Of a DNA stretch of 64,000 nucleotides, positions 27,191 through 35,466 are shown one piece after another (within the stretch, counting starts at the first letter, position 1; each line of letters starts with the position of its first letter). The stretch is from contig CALSRA010000014.1 of NCBI GenBank assembly GCA_943788635.1, positions 1 through 64,000 of the forward strand. The letters run 5' to 3'. Below the pieces are notes generated by a model that saw only the letters and a list, made by a program, of their open reading frames with translations, was not told the origin of the DNA and made no database searches. Origin of the DNA: an uncultured Alphaproteobacteria bacterium. Lineage in GTDB: Bacteria; Pseudomonadota; Alphaproteobacteria; UBA8366; GCA-2717185. The translations under genes were made by a program, and so were the position numbers.

Positions 27191-28167
27191 GATATCCCGC
27201 ATCCGAGAAGCTGGAAATCATCCGGCTGGTTGAACGCTCTCACCTGCCGGTCCGCCGCACGCTGGACAAGCTGGGTATTCCTCGCACCACGTTCTATCGG
27301 TGGTACGACCGTTACCTGGCGTTTGGCGAGGCCGGCCTTGAGGACCAAACCAGCGGTCCCGGCCGGGTGTGGAACCGCATCCCCGACGATGTCCGCGAGC
27401 AGATCGTCGACCTCGCCCTCGACGAGCCGGAACTGTCGCCCAGGGAACTGGCCGTGAGGTTCACGGATACCAAGGGCTACTTCGTATCAGAAGCCTCGGT
27501 TTACAGGCTTCTCAAAGCCTATGACCTGATCACCAGCCCAGCCTTCGTGGTCATCAAGGCAGCCAACGAGTTCCGCGACAAGACCACGGCTACGAACCAA
27601 CTGTGGCAGACCGACTTCACCTACCTCAAGGTCATCGGCTGGGGTTGGTTTTACCTGTCGACCATCTTGGATGACTATTCCCGTTACATCATCGCCTGGA
27701 AGTTATGCACGACCATGCGGGCCGATGATGTGACGGAGACGTTGGGCCTGGCCTTGAAGGCGTCAGGCTGTGACAGGGCCGAAGTTGTTCACAAGCCGCG
27801 CCTGCTGAGCGACAACGGTTCGTCCTATATATCCGCCGATCTTGCTGAGTGGCTCGAAGGCCAGGGCATGGACCATGTCCGGGGCGCACCGTATCATCCG
27901 CAGACCCAGGGCAAGATCGAACGCTGGCATCAGACGTTGAAGAACCGCGTCCTACTGGAGAACTATTACCTGCCCGGCGATCTCGAAAACCAGATCGGGG
28001 CCTTCGTCGAGCATTACAACAACCATCGTTACCACGAGAGCCTGAATAACGTCACGCCTGCCGATGCTTACTTCGGGCGGGATACGGCCATCATCGAAAG
28101 GAGAAAAAAGATCAAGAAACTCACCATTCAAAACCGCCGCTTGAACCATCAACGACAAGCGGCTTAA
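27187..28167 (+). CDS. IS3-family transposase OrfB (DDE integrase)
   Basis: 326 residues with an rve-type DDE core: first Asp in QTDFTYLKVIGWGWFYL, second in LLSDNGSSYIS, Glu in QTQGKIERWHQTLK. An N-terminal HTH (LPVRRTLDKLGIPRTTFYRWYDRY) precedes it. The C terminus KKLTIQNRRLNHQRQAA is typical for one IS3 group. ATG 27187 overlaps the orfA stop by 4 bases; the functional transposase is probably the OrfAB frameshift fusion. Full length and uninterrupted. Confidence 0.93.
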   Translation: MRYPASEKLEIIRLVERSHLPVRRTLDKLGIPRTTFYRWYDRYLAFGEAGLEDQTSGPGRVWNRIPDDVREQIVDLALDEPELSPRELAVRFTDTKGYFVSEASVYRLLKAYDLITSPAFVVIKAANEFRDKTTATNQLWQTDFTYLKVIGWGWFYLSTILDDYSRYIIAWKLCTTMRADDVTETLGLALKASGCDRAEVVHKPRLLSDNGSSYISADLAEWLEGQGMDHVRGAPYHPQTQGKIERWHQTLKNRVLLENYYLPGDLENQIGAFVEHYNNHRYHESLNNVTPADAYFGRDTAIIERRKKIKKLTIQNRRLNHQRQAA

Positions 28168-28532
28168 CATCAAATCAAGGTGAGCCAGATCCTCCGTTAC
28201 AAAACAGGATCAAATGCCCCATTTATTTTGCTGCTGGTGAAACCCATCAGCAGTACCGAGCCGGACATCAGAACGACGCCCGCCAGCAAGATATAGCGCG
28301 CGCCGTACCGGTCGATCAGGAAGCCCATGGGCGCCTGGATGATGCCGCCAATCAGGTTGTAACTGGTCATCATGAAGCCGAGCGCTGCGTAACTGACGCC
28401 GAATTCATCGCGCAGCAGCGGGAACAGCGGCGGCAGGCAAAGCAGATAGAAATGACTGAAGAAATGCCCGGCGCCCAGCACGCCGATGACCCTGGTGTCG
28501 CTGCTGGCAGGTTCTGTCACGGCGGTCATGCG

Positions 28533-28757
28533 TCAGGAATTTCCATCGGATATGATATCGGTCCAGATTTGCGGCATCCCGGCGTCGTCGCGACGCGCGT
28601 CCAGTTTTATGAGGATATCGCGTTTTTCCGTATCGGTCGCTGAAGGCCATACCGTAATTTCCGCCGGCGTGCGGAAGCAGCCATAGCAGGAGCCGACCCG
28701 CGCATCGATAACGCAGACGCCGACACAGGGCGAACCGATTTTCGATCTATCCGTCAC
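28533..28757 (-). CDS. DUF1289 small Cys-rich protein
   Basis: 74 residues. SPCVGVCVIDARVGSCYGCFRTPAEITVW is the DUF1289 signature, with four to five cysteines that may bind a metal or cluster. The function of the family is unknown. Start: GTG 28755-28757 with GGATGGAG upstream; the alternative TTG 27 bases earlier has no RBS. Its stop is 4 bases before the ATG of the (now interrupted) MFS gene on the same strand, so it was the first gene of a two-gene unit. Confidence 0.82.
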   Translation of the reverse strand: MTDRSKIGSPCVGVCVIDARVGSCYGCFRTPAEITVWPSATDTEKRDILIKLDARRDDAGMPQIWTDIISDGNS

Positions 28758-28826
28758 GCATTGTCTCCATCCTTCTTCCCGCAACGGGTACTTGGTTCCC
28801 GGCGCGCGCGCAAGACGCCCTGCTGA

Positions 28827-29618
28827 TCAACTGGCGAAATAGCGGGCCGGCGAAACGCCCAATGCCCGCCGGAACATGGCGATAAACGCGCTCGGGCTTT
28901 CATAGCCGACATCCAGCGCAACGGTCGTGACAGGCTGCCCCGCGGCCATCAGTTCCAGCGCCCGCAATAACCGCGCCTGCTGTCGCCAGGCACCGAATGT
29001 CATGCCGGTTTCAGCAGTGAACATGCGCGCCAGCGTACGGCCGCTCAAGGCGATCTCGCGCGCCCATTCTTCCAGATTTCGGTTGCTGGCGGGATTGGCG
29101 AGCAGATACCCCGTCAGTTTTGCCAGTCGTAAATCGGTCGGCATCGGCAGATGCAGCGGGGTTACCGGCAGGGCTGTGATCAGGTCCAGCGCCACGTCGG
29201 CAAGGCGTTCTTCCACACCGCCGGGCGGGTAATCCTGGGTCGCATCCATCAGCGCCAGAATGACCTCGCGCAGCAGCGGAGCGACCGTGACGACGCAGGA
29301 GCTTTCCGGCAGGCCGGTGATGGCGGTGGACCGGATCAGTAGGGTACGCATGGAATAGGCGTCGCGCGAATGTACCCGGTGCACCGTGCCGGCGGGCATC
29401 CAGACCGCGCGCTGCGGCGGCACCACATAGGCGCCGGCATCCGTCGTCACGGTCATGACGCCACGGCTAGCGAAGATGAGCTGCGCGCGGCGATGGCTGT
29501 GTGGTGCGATGCTGTGCCCGGCCGGGTAGTCGTTGGCCAGGGCGACGACATCGGGGCGCAACCCTTCGGCATGGGCGTGGTCGTTCCGGCGCGTGTGGGG
29601 TTGGCGGTTTGGCGACAT
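28827..29618 (-). CDS. AraC-family transcriptional regulator with cupin sensor
   Basis: 263 residues. The N-terminal cupin (residues about 25-100) has APHSHRRAQLIFASRGVMTV and VPPQRAVWMPAGTVHRVHS; the C-terminal double HTH is seen in EEWAREIALSGRTLARMFTAETGMTFGAWRQQARLLRALELM and VGYESPSAFIAMFRRALGVSPARYF. It is divergent from the MFS gene starting at 29693 (75 bases between the starts), the usual arrangement for a local activator of an exporter or uptake gene. The ligand is unknown. Confidence 0.92.
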   Translation of the reverse strand: MSPNRQPHTRRNDHAHAEGLRPDVVALANDYPAGHSIAPHSHRRAQLIFASRGVMTVTTDAGAYVVPPQRAVWMPAGTVHRVHSRDAYSMRTLLIRSTAITGLPESSCVVTVAPLLREVILALMDATQDYPPGGVEERLADVALDLITALPVTPLHLPMPTDLRLAKLTGYLLANPASNRNLEEWAREIALSGRTLARMFTAETGMTFGAWRQQARLLRALELMAAGQPVTTVALDVGYESPSAFIAMFRRALGVSPARYFAS

Positions 29619-29692
29619 AATTTGGCATGTTATCGCAAGACAGACGGCATGCCCAGCGTCACAATGCGATGCATTATCGGGAGGATATTGCG

Positions 29693-30883
29693 ATGCTGCG
29701 GGATCGAATTGCGTTTCTTTTTCTGAATCTGGGACATCTTTACGACCATATGTTCATGGCGTTGTATTCGCTGGTTGTGGTGGTGATGGTCAGCCAGTTC
29801 GACATGACCTATGCCGAAATGCTGCCCCTGGCGACGCCAGGTTTCGTGGCCTTCGGTGCGGGGGCGCTGCCCGCGGGCTGGCTGGCGGATCGTTGGTCGC
29901 GGCCCGGCATGCTGACAGTGTTCTTCATCGGTATCGGTTCGGCGGCGATCCTGACCGGATTTGCATCGACGCCACTGCAGATTGGTCTTGGGCTGTTTGG
30001 TATCGGGCTTTTCGCCTCGATCTATCACCCGGTCGGCATTCCCATGGTCGTCGAAGGCCGCGACAAGATTGGCCGGGCGCTCGGAATCAACGGCGTGTTC
30101 GGCAATCTCGGTTTTTCGGTTGCCTTTGTCGTGGCCGGCGCGATGCTGGATTACGTCAACTGGCAGGCCGCCTTCATCGTGCCGGGCGTGGTTTCCATCC
30201 TGACCGGGTTGGGCTACATGGCCTTCGCCAGGGGCGGTGCGGTGACCCGCAAGGAAAAGGCCAAAGCGGCGGGTGAGTTGCCCGACCGGCGCGGCATGAT
30301 CCGGGTGTTGGCGCTGATCGCGCTGACCACTTCCTTCGGCGGCGTCATTTTCCATGCGACGACGGTTTCGCTGCCCAAGGTATTCGACGAGCGCGTCCCG
30401 GAACTGGCGGTCAGTGCGCTGGGCATCGGGTCGACCGCGGCATTGATTTTCGTATTCGCCGCCTTCGCGCAGATTGCTGTCGGCATGCTGATCGACCGTT
30501 ATCGGATGAAAACGATTTACCTGATTATTGCAGCGATCCAGATTCCACTGTTCCTGATTGCGCTCAATATGACCGGCCTGCCGCTGCTGCTGGTATCGCT
30601 GTGCTTCATGCTGCTGGTGTTCGGTAACATACCGATCAACGACGCCATTGTTGCACGTAACACGACCCCGGCGGTCCGGGGCCGGGTCTATGCCATGAAA
30701 TACGTCCTGTCGCTGACCGTTGGTGCGGTTGCGGTTCCGCTGGTGGCGTATCTGCACGGCGCCGGCGGCTTTAGCGGCATGTATATCGTGCTGTCCCTTT
30801 GTGCTGCGGGAATCGTTGTCTCGATCCTGTTCCTGATGCATGAACGGGTGGTTGCCGAACCGGCAGCGGCTGCGGGCGATTAA
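29693..30883 (+). CDS. MFS transporter
   Basis: 396 residues, about twelve membrane helices. GHLYDHMFMALYSLVVVVMV opens helix 1, AGWLADRWSRPGMLTVFF is the helix 2-3 MFS motif, ASIYHPVGIPMVV helix 4, and the second half begins MIRVLALIALTTSFGG. Start: ATG 29693 with GGGAGG nine bases upstream; two earlier in-frame ATGs lack this and add a polar extension. Divergent from the AraC regulator and followed after 30 bases by a GST gene on the same strand. Substrate unknown. Confidence 0.9.
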   Translation: MLRDRIAFLFLNLGHLYDHMFMALYSLVVVVMVSQFDMTYAEMLPLATPGFVAFGAGALPAGWLADRWSRPGMLTVFFIGIGSAAILTGFASTPLQIGLGLFGIGLFASIYHPVGIPMVVEGRDKIGRALGINGVFGNLGFSVAFVVAGAMLDYVNWQAAFIVPGVVSILTGLGYMAFARGGAVTRKEKAKAAGELPDRRGMIRVLALIALTTSFGGVIFHATTVSLPKVFDERVPELAVSALGIGSTAALIFVFAAFAQIAVGMLIDRYRMKTIYLIIAAIQIPLFLIALNMTGLPLLLVSLCFMLLVFGNIPINDAIVARNTTPAVRGRVYAMKYVLSLTVGAVAVPLVAYLHGAGGFSGMYIVLSLCAAGIVVSILFLMHERVVAEPAAAAGD

Positions 30884-30913
30884 ACACCTGCATAGGGGAT
30901 ATGGAGCGTGACC

Positions 30914-31537
30914 ATGTTCACACTGTATTACGCGCGCCATACCTGTTCGCTGGCGTCGCATATCGCGCTGGAGGAGGCGGGGGCGGATTACGCGTTGCAG
31001 CGGATCGATTTCGCCACCGCGGAGCAGACCCGGCCGGAATTCCTTGCGGTCAACCCGAAGGCAAAAGTTCCGGCGCTCGGCACGCCCCAGGGCGTCCTGA
31101 CCGAAACCCCGGCGATGCTGGCCTATATCGCGCAATGTTTTCCGGCGGCGGGGCTTGCACCGCTTGATGACCCTTTCGCCTTTGCAGAAGTGCAGGCATT
31201 CAACAGTTATCTTTGCGCCACGCTGCATGTCGCGCACGCGCACCGGATGCGTGGCTATCGCTGGGCCGATGACGATGCGGCGATCGACGCCATGCGCCGC
31301 AAGGTGCCGGAAGCCGTCGGCGCCTGCTACGACGTTATCGAATCCCATATGTTCCGTGGCCCCTGGGTGATGGGCGCGGCGTATTCCATTGCCGATCCGT
31401 ATCTGTTCACGATTGCGCAATGGCTTGAAGACGATGGCGTCGATCCCGACCGTGTGCCCAGGGTCGCGGATCACCGGCAGCGGATGCGCGAACGCCCGGC
31501 GGTCCGCACGGCAATTGCCGCCGAATTTGCGGAATAA
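30914..31537 (+). CDS. Glutathione S-transferase family protein
   Basis: 207 residues. N-terminal thioredoxin-fold domain: FTLYYARHTCSLASHIALEEAGADY (the CS after H is the beta-class active-site region), NPKAKVPAL with the cis-Pro, and TETPAMLAYIA with the glutathione-binding E-T. C-terminal all-helical domain from DPFAFAEVQAF, containing VMGAAYSIADPYLFTIAQWL (N-capping box). Beta-class bacterial GSTs conjugate or reduce with glutathione in the cytoplasm. Start ATG 30914 has GGAG seven bases upstream; the GTG at 30908 is too close to it. Confidence 0.9.
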   Translation: MFTLYYARHTCSLASHIALEEAGADYALQRIDFATAEQTRPEFLAVNPKAKVPALGTPQGVLTETPAMLAYIAQCFPAAGLAPLDDPFAFAEVQAFNSYLCATLHVAHAHRMRGYRWADDDAAIDAMRRKVPEAVGACYDVIESHMFRGPWVMGAAYSIADPYLFTIAQWLEDDGVDPDRVPRVADHRQRMRERPAVRTAIAAEFAE

Positions 31538-31619
31538 TTCCGGACTGCGGTTTTGCATCATCGGGGGATAGCTGGTACGTAGCCACTCCTTTCCCTGACC
31601 GGTATGCACGGCACTGTTC

Positions 31620-32597
31620 ATGTCACAAAACACCCTGGCGTTTTTCATCGATCTGGAACCGGCTATCGAGGATTTTCGCGAATCCGTTGTCGCCGGTCTG
31701 TCCCGTTCCCCCCGGGAACTTGCCTGCAAGTTCTTCTATGACCCGACGGGCATGGAGCTGTTCCACAAGATCTGCAACACCGACGAATATTATGTCACCC
31801 GCACCGAACTGGCGCTGCTGCGCCAAATCGGGCCGGAGGTCGCGGCGCTTGCCGGGCCGGACACTGCGGTTGTTGAATTCGGCGCGGGGTCCGACCTGAA
31901 GGTCCGGCTGCTGCTCGATGCGCTGGAACGGCCGGCGCAATACGTGCCGATTGATATCGCCCGTGAACCGCTGCGCGACGCGACCGAAGCGATTGCCCGG
32001 GATTATCCGGCGATGCGTGTCGGTGCGATCTGCGCCGATTTCACCACGCTGGCGGCGCTGCCGGAAGAAGCGATGCGGGACGTAAAGGGCCGACGGCTGG
32101 GTTTTTTCCCGGGTTCGACCATCGGCAATTTCACGCGGTCCGACGCGGCAGATTTCATGGCGCTGATTCGTTCGGTAATGGGCCCCGGCGGGGCGCTGCT
32201 GATCGGTGTTGACCTGAAGAAGGACGAAGCCCGCCTCAACGCTGCCTATAACGATGCGGCCGGGTATACCGCAGCGTTCAATCTAAACCTGCTGCACCGG
32301 ATGAAACGTGAACTGGGCGCGGAGCTGGACCCTGATGCCTTCGAACATGTCGCCTTTTACAACGACGCCGAGGGCCGCGTTGAAATGCACCTGCGCAGCC
32401 TGAAGGCGCAGACCATCCGCATCGGGTCGGACAGTTTCGACCTCGCCGCCGGCGAGCAGGTTCATTCCGAAAATTCCCACAAATACGGGATCGAGGAATT
32501 CACCGCCGTGGCGCAACGGGCCGGGTTTGAAAGCGCTGCGGTCTGGACCGATCCGGATAACCTGTTCAGCATCCACTACCTGACGATCCCCGGCTGA
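31620..32597 (+). CDS. egtD: L-histidine N-alpha-methyltransferase (ergothioneine biosynthesis)
   Basis: 325 residues, full-length EgtD, which trimethylates histidine with SAM to hercynine. Landmarks: LACKFFYDPTGMELFHKICNTDEYYVTRTE, the SAM loop VVEFGAGSDLKVRLLLDAL, FFPGSTIGNF, and the late HSENSHKYGIEEFTAVAQRAGF. egtB, normally the partner (sulfoxide synthase), is not adjacent in the window: upstream is a GST and downstream a repeat element. Either egtB lies elsewhere or hercynine itself is the product. The downstream boundary at 32600-32640 may be an insertion junction. Confidence 0.95.
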   Translation: MSQNTLAFFIDLEPAIEDFRESVVAGLSRSPRELACKFFYDPTGMELFHKICNTDEYYVTRTELALLRQIGPEVAALAGPDTAVVEFGAGSDLKVRLLLDALERPAQYVPIDIAREPLRDATEAIARDYPAMRVGAICADFTTLAALPEEAMRDVKGRRLGFFPGSTIGNFTRSDAADFMALIRSVMGPGGALLIGVDLKKDEARLNAAYNDAAGYTAAFNLNLLHRMKRELGAELDPDAFEHVAFYNDAEGRVEMHLRSLKAQTIRIGSDSFDLAAGEQVHSENSHKYGIEEFTAVAQRAGFESAAVWTDPDNLFSIHYLTIPG

Positions 32598-32637
32598 CGC
32601 ACCGTCGGCTGAAAACAGGCCGGGTGATGTGCATCGG

Positions 32638-32890
32638 TTTACATTTATTGACATCTATTGGCATTGATTGCCATCGCGGCATCCACGGCACTCGCCATAC
32701 CTTTTTTAAACCCTCTCATCCTTGGCGCAGAGGACAGGGGGAGGCGGGCTGCGTTTCGTCAGAACCTGCGTATTGATTGGCATCTATTGGCATCTATTGG
32801 CATTCATTGCCATCGGTGCGCATTCGCTAATATTCCGTCTTCTAAAAAACAATCAAAAAAAGAAATGATAGCATAAAAAGAACAAAATGG
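32638..32890 (-). repeat. Second copy of the 10-bp-repeat element, inverted and lacking the gene
   Basis: Two clusters of 10-bp units read on the plus strand as TTGRCATYTA variants: 32638-32677 (four units) and 32777-32816 (four units, two identical TTGGCATCTA). They are the reverse complement of the units at 18524-18690. To their right is an AT-rich block (about 32825-32890) whose minus strand contains TATGCTATCATTTCTTTTT, matching TATGCTATTATTCCTTTTT upstream of the terminase-like gene with two mismatches. Order and orientation (AT-rich promoter-like end, then repeats) are the same in both. No gene lies in this 305-base gap. Confidence 0.7.
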
Positions 32891-32902
32891 CAACTTAATC
32901 TA

Positions 32903-33190
32903 TTAGCCCAGCAGTGCGGTCGCGATTTCTTCCCACTCAGCGGTCAGCGGTGCGGTGGATGCGGGCTTGCCGGCGCGGCGGTACCAGTAGCCGGCATTGG
33001 GGAGATCGCCTTCGACCCGGTGCAGATAGGCATGCATCCAGGCGCCGGTTTCGTCATGCTGCGCCTGCGCCAGTTTATGCGCCGTGTCCCAGTCGCCCCT
33101 GGCGTCATGCCACAGCGCCGTCAGCGCCTTGTCGAGGCCCGCGGGCGGGGTGTCACTCGCCGTGGAAGATCGAAAAGCTGCAATATCCAT
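32903..33190 (-). CDS. Small conserved-looking protein coupled to a TauD dioxygenase
   Basis: 95 residues, soluble: SDTPPAGLDKALTALWHDARGDWDTAHKLAQAQHDETGAWMHAYLHRVEGDLPNAGYWYRRAGKP. The WDTAHKLAQ...AWMHAYLHR...NAGYWYRRAG pattern looks like short helical repeats. I recognise it as a frequent hypothetical companion protein but can give no function. Start ATG 33188-33190 shares one base with the TGA of the upstream TauD gene, so translation is coupled. The product may assist the oxygenase. Confidence 0.75.
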   Translation of the reverse strand: MDIAAFRSSTASDTPPAGLDKALTALWHDARGDWDTAHKLAQAQHDETGAWMHAYLHRVEGDLPNAGYWYRRAGKPASTAPLTAEWEEIATALLG

Positions 33191-34071
33191 CACGCGACCC
33201 TCGCTTCGTCCATCGTGGAGATTTCCTGCATGACCGTAAGGCGGCGCAGGTCGCGGCGCTGGGTCATGTCGTAATCGCCGGCGCGGTGCATCAGGCTGCG
33301 ATTGTCCCACATCAGCAGGTCGCCGACCCGCCAGTTATGGGTGTAGACGAACTGCCGCTGGGTGGCGTGTTCGGTCAGGTCGCGCAGCAGTATGCGGCCG
33401 TCCGGCACCGGCATGTCGCGGATTTCACTGGCATAGGCAGCGAGATACAGCGACTTGCGGCCCGACCCCGAATGCGTCCGCACCAGTGGATGCGGGGCCG
33501 GCGGGAAGGCGGCGTGTTCTTCCGGTGCGAAATCGGTGAAGCCGATTACCTCGCGCGAATACATCAGCGAATGCATTGCCACCTTGTCCGCGACCTGTGC
33601 CTTGCGCGCGTCGGGCAGTGCGTCATAGGCCGCGCGCATGTCGGCGAATTCGGTCTCCCCGCCTTCGGAGGGCACCGCATGGGCGAAAAGCAGCGAATAT
33701 TTCGACGGGATCGGCCGGAAGGCATGGTCGGTGTGCCACAGCCGGTTGCCCAGCGCCATCATCCGCCGCCGGTCGTTCAGCGCCAGAACCTCGCTGTTTT
33801 CGTCCAGGTTGGAAATATCGGTGAAATGCGGGTTCAGCCGCGGCGTATAGCCCTTGCGCTTGACGATGGCAGTTTGCCCCAGCGGGCCAAACCGGGCGCT
33901 GAACGCCATCTGCTGCTCATCGTCGATCTTCTGGTCGTGGAAAACCAGCATGCCGTATGTGTCGAGGGCCGAGACCAGGGCCGCCTGGGTTTCCGCATCG
34001 ACCGGATCGCGCAGGTCGATGCCGCTGACCTCGCCGACGAAAAGGGAATGCACTTGTTTGAATTCGACCAT
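33190..34071 (-). CDS. TauD/TfdA-family Fe(II)/2-oxoglutarate dioxygenase (first of two)
   Basis: 293 residues. Iron ligands: H-x-D in LWHTDHAFRP (His113, Asp115) and the distal His in MWDNRSLMHRAGDY; 2-oxoglutarate-binding Arg in RRDLRRLTV. The central FAHAVPSEGGETEFADMRAAYDAL is typical of the TfdA/TauD group. It hydroxylates a substrate, often with loss of a side group such as sulfite or an aryl-ether, coupled to 2-oxoglutarate decarboxylation. Co-translated with the 95-residue protein downstream. Different from the copy at 41884-42723. Confidence 0.92.
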   Translation of the reverse strand: MVEFKQVHSLFVGEVSGIDLRDPVDAETQAALVSALDTYGMLVFHDQKIDDEQQMAFSARFGPLGQTAIVKRKGYTPRLNPHFTDISNLDENSEVLALNDRRRMMALGNRLWHTDHAFRPIPSKYSLLFAHAVPSEGGETEFADMRAAYDALPDARKAQVADKVAMHSLMYSREVIGFTDFAPEEHAAFPPAPHPLVRTHSGSGRKSLYLAAYASEIRDMPVPDGRILLRDLTEHATQRQFVYTHNWRVGDLLMWDNRSLMHRAGDYDMTQRRDLRRLTVMQEISTMDEARVA

Positions 34072-34153
34072 ATCAACCTCGCCTTGCTGCCCCGGGAAGT
34101 ATGGAATGACGGCTGGCCCCCGTAAAGAGGCACGCCGGGCATGCCGTGGAATT

Positions 34154-34672
34154 TCAGCGCGTGTCGGTCAGGCAATAGACGACGGTTCGCTTGCCGGCTG
34201 CGGTGAACATTTCCGCGTAATCGCCGGGCAGTTTGCCGCCGCGGCCCAGTGTCATGTCCGTCGTCCCGTTCACGCCGACCGCGATAAAGTCCCGCCCGGA
34301 CCCGATGCCGATGGCCGTGACAGGCCCGGCGGGGGGCGTGTCCGCCACCGGTGGCGGCAGCAACGTGACCGATGCGGCATCCCGCCCCAGCGCCAGGTAG
34401 GCCCAGTCAATGTCGATCCTGTCGAAGAAATCTGCATCGGCCGCGGCGTTCCGGCCGTCCGGCTTGCCCAGATAATCCAGCAGGGGCGGCTGCCGGATGG
34501 CGGCATCGGCCCATTTTTCCAGATACCGGACCTTTTCGTCATCCTGTGCCAGCGTGATCAGTTTGCCGCAGTCGGATTCGGAAAACCGGTATGTTGTGAA
34601 CAATGTCACCGCGAGCGGCAACACCACGAGCAGGAACAGGAACAGCGCCGCGATTTTCAGGATCGTCTTCAT
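34154..34672 (-). CDS. Hypothetical protein with N-terminal membrane anchor
   Basis: 172 residues. MKTILKIAALFLFLLVVLPLAVTLF is a signal-anchor-like helix (or uncleaved signal); the rest is soluble and probably periplasmic (SDCGKLITLAQDDEKVRYLEKWADAAI, then DIDWAYLALG, and AVGVNGTTDMTLGRGG near the end). No family recognised. Start ATG 34670-34672; an upstream in-frame ATG adds an Arg-rich stretch that spoils the anchor. It lies downstream of nothing on its strand for over 1 kb. Confidence 0.65.
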   Translation of the reverse strand: MKTILKIAALFLFLLVVLPLAVTLFTTYRFSESDCGKLITLAQDDEKVRYLEKWADAAIRQPPLLDYLGKPDGRNAAADADFFDRIDIDWAYLALGRDAASVTLLPPPVADTPPAGPVTAIGIGSGRDFIAVGVNGTTDMTLGRGGKLPGDYAEMFTAAGKRTVVYCLTDTR

Positions 34673-34835
34673 GGATGCCTGCCTTTCTCCGTGGCGCCGT
34701 CTACGTCGCGCGATCACGATATCCCGAAAGTGCGGCAATTGCCCAGCATGCCGGGCCGGGCTGGCGCGGTGCAGTGGGCATGGCTAGGCTGGGGACCGTA
34801 CCGGGGAACCGACGGATCACGGGGGGAACAATGCC

Positions 34836-35384
34836 ATGAAACGCATGCCGGAACTGACCGATGATGAGTTGGACGCCGACCAGCGCGCCGTCGTCGACAA
34901 GATCACCGCCGGGCCGCGCGGCGGGTTGCATGGCCCCTTCCTGCCGCTGCTGCACAGCCCGCTGCTGCTGGACCGGGTGCAGGAACTGGGGCTGCTCTGC
35001 CGGTTTCAAAGCTCATTTCCGCCGAAGATCTCCGAACTGCTGATCCTGATATCGGCCCGGTTCTGGACCGCGCAGTTCGAGTTTTCCTCGCATGTGGAAT
35101 CGGCAAAGAAAGCGGGCGTGCCCGAAGCCGCGATCGAGGCGATCCGCACCGGCGGCACCCCGGTCTTCGCCGACCCGGACCAGACCCTGGTCTACGCCTT
35201 CGCCAATGAATTCTTCACCACCAACAAGGTGAGCGACGAAACCTTCGATGCCGCCGTGGAACGCTTCGGCCGCCGCAGCATCGTCGATCTGGTCGGCATC
35301 ATGGGTTATTACGCGCTGATCGCGATGACGCTGAACATCTTCGATCCGGCCCTGCCCGAAGGCACCGAGCCGCCGTTTGAATAG
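34836..35384 (+). CDS. Carboxymuconolactone decarboxylase-family protein
   Basis: 182 residues. PFLPLLHSPLLLDRVQELG, ISELLILISARFWTAQFEFSSHVESAKKAGVPEAAIEAIRTG is the CMD core with the E-x-x-x-H (EFSSH) and no C-x-x-C. This longer version (about 180 residues) is a common stand-alone group, distinct from the 130-residue protein at 14454. Its activity is unknown; a C-C lyase or decarboxylase role is inferred only from the family. GGGGGGAAC precedes ATG 34836. Confidence 0.88.
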   Translation: MKRMPELTDDELDADQRAVVDKITAGPRGGLHGPFLPLLHSPLLLDRVQELGLLCRFQSSFPPKISELLILISARFWTAQFEFSSHVESAKKAGVPEAAIEAIRTGGTPVFADPDQTLVYAFANEFFTTNKVSDETFDAAVERFGRRSIVDLVGIMGYYALIAMTLNIFDPALPEGTEPPFE

Positions 35385-35466
35385 GGGCCTCGTCCATGAC
35401 CGACGCTAACGCCGTTCCGATGGTCCTGCACGGTATTTGCGATATCCCCGGCTCTGACTTCAGTTG

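Larger units (their letters stand above)
26731..28230. mobile_element. IS3-family insertion sequence in the MFS gene
   Basis: About 1.5 kb, defined by where MFS coding stops and resumes. It carries orfA and orfB on the plus strand. Near-perfect inverted repeats are visible inside the ends: TAACGGAGGATTTCTGGCTCA at 26771-26791 and its counterpart TGAGCCAGATCCTCCGTTA at 28181-28199, with two bases fewer. The similarity extends outward another 25 or so bases on each side more loosely (GGGACATATTGA against GGGGCATTTGA). No clear target-site duplication was found: the host sequence reads through as ...CTCGTAG/CTGCTGG.... Both ORFs are intact, so it could be recent and active. Confidence 0.85.
25809..28529 (-). 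pseudogene. MFS transporter gene split by an insertion sequence and carrying an internal stop
   Basis: Start ATG 28527-28529. The N-terminal part (28231-28529) encodes helices 1-3: LGAGHFFSHFYLLCLPPLFPLL and GFLIDRYGARYILLAG (MFS loop motif). It is cut after GFTSS; the coding sequence resumes on the far side of the insertion at YEAILILAVLAGLGNS and runs through nine further helices. A TAG at 25932-25934 then interrupts SPLLFG-stop-VMDQGAP; the frame continues in phase as MIFVLTACFMLLML to a TAA at 25809-25811. Two independent lesions make this a pseudogene. The family (HFF-type MFS) matches the intact transporter at 29693 in style, suggesting related carriers. Adjacent to a DUF1289 gene on the same strand. 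Confidence 0.87.

Noticed and set aside
29630..31729. A 699-codon open frame on the minus strand across MFS, GST and the start of egtD
   Set aside because: It is antisense to three well-supported genes, is extremely rich in His/Gln/Arg/Asp and shows no domain; this is the usual shadow of GC-rich codon bias.
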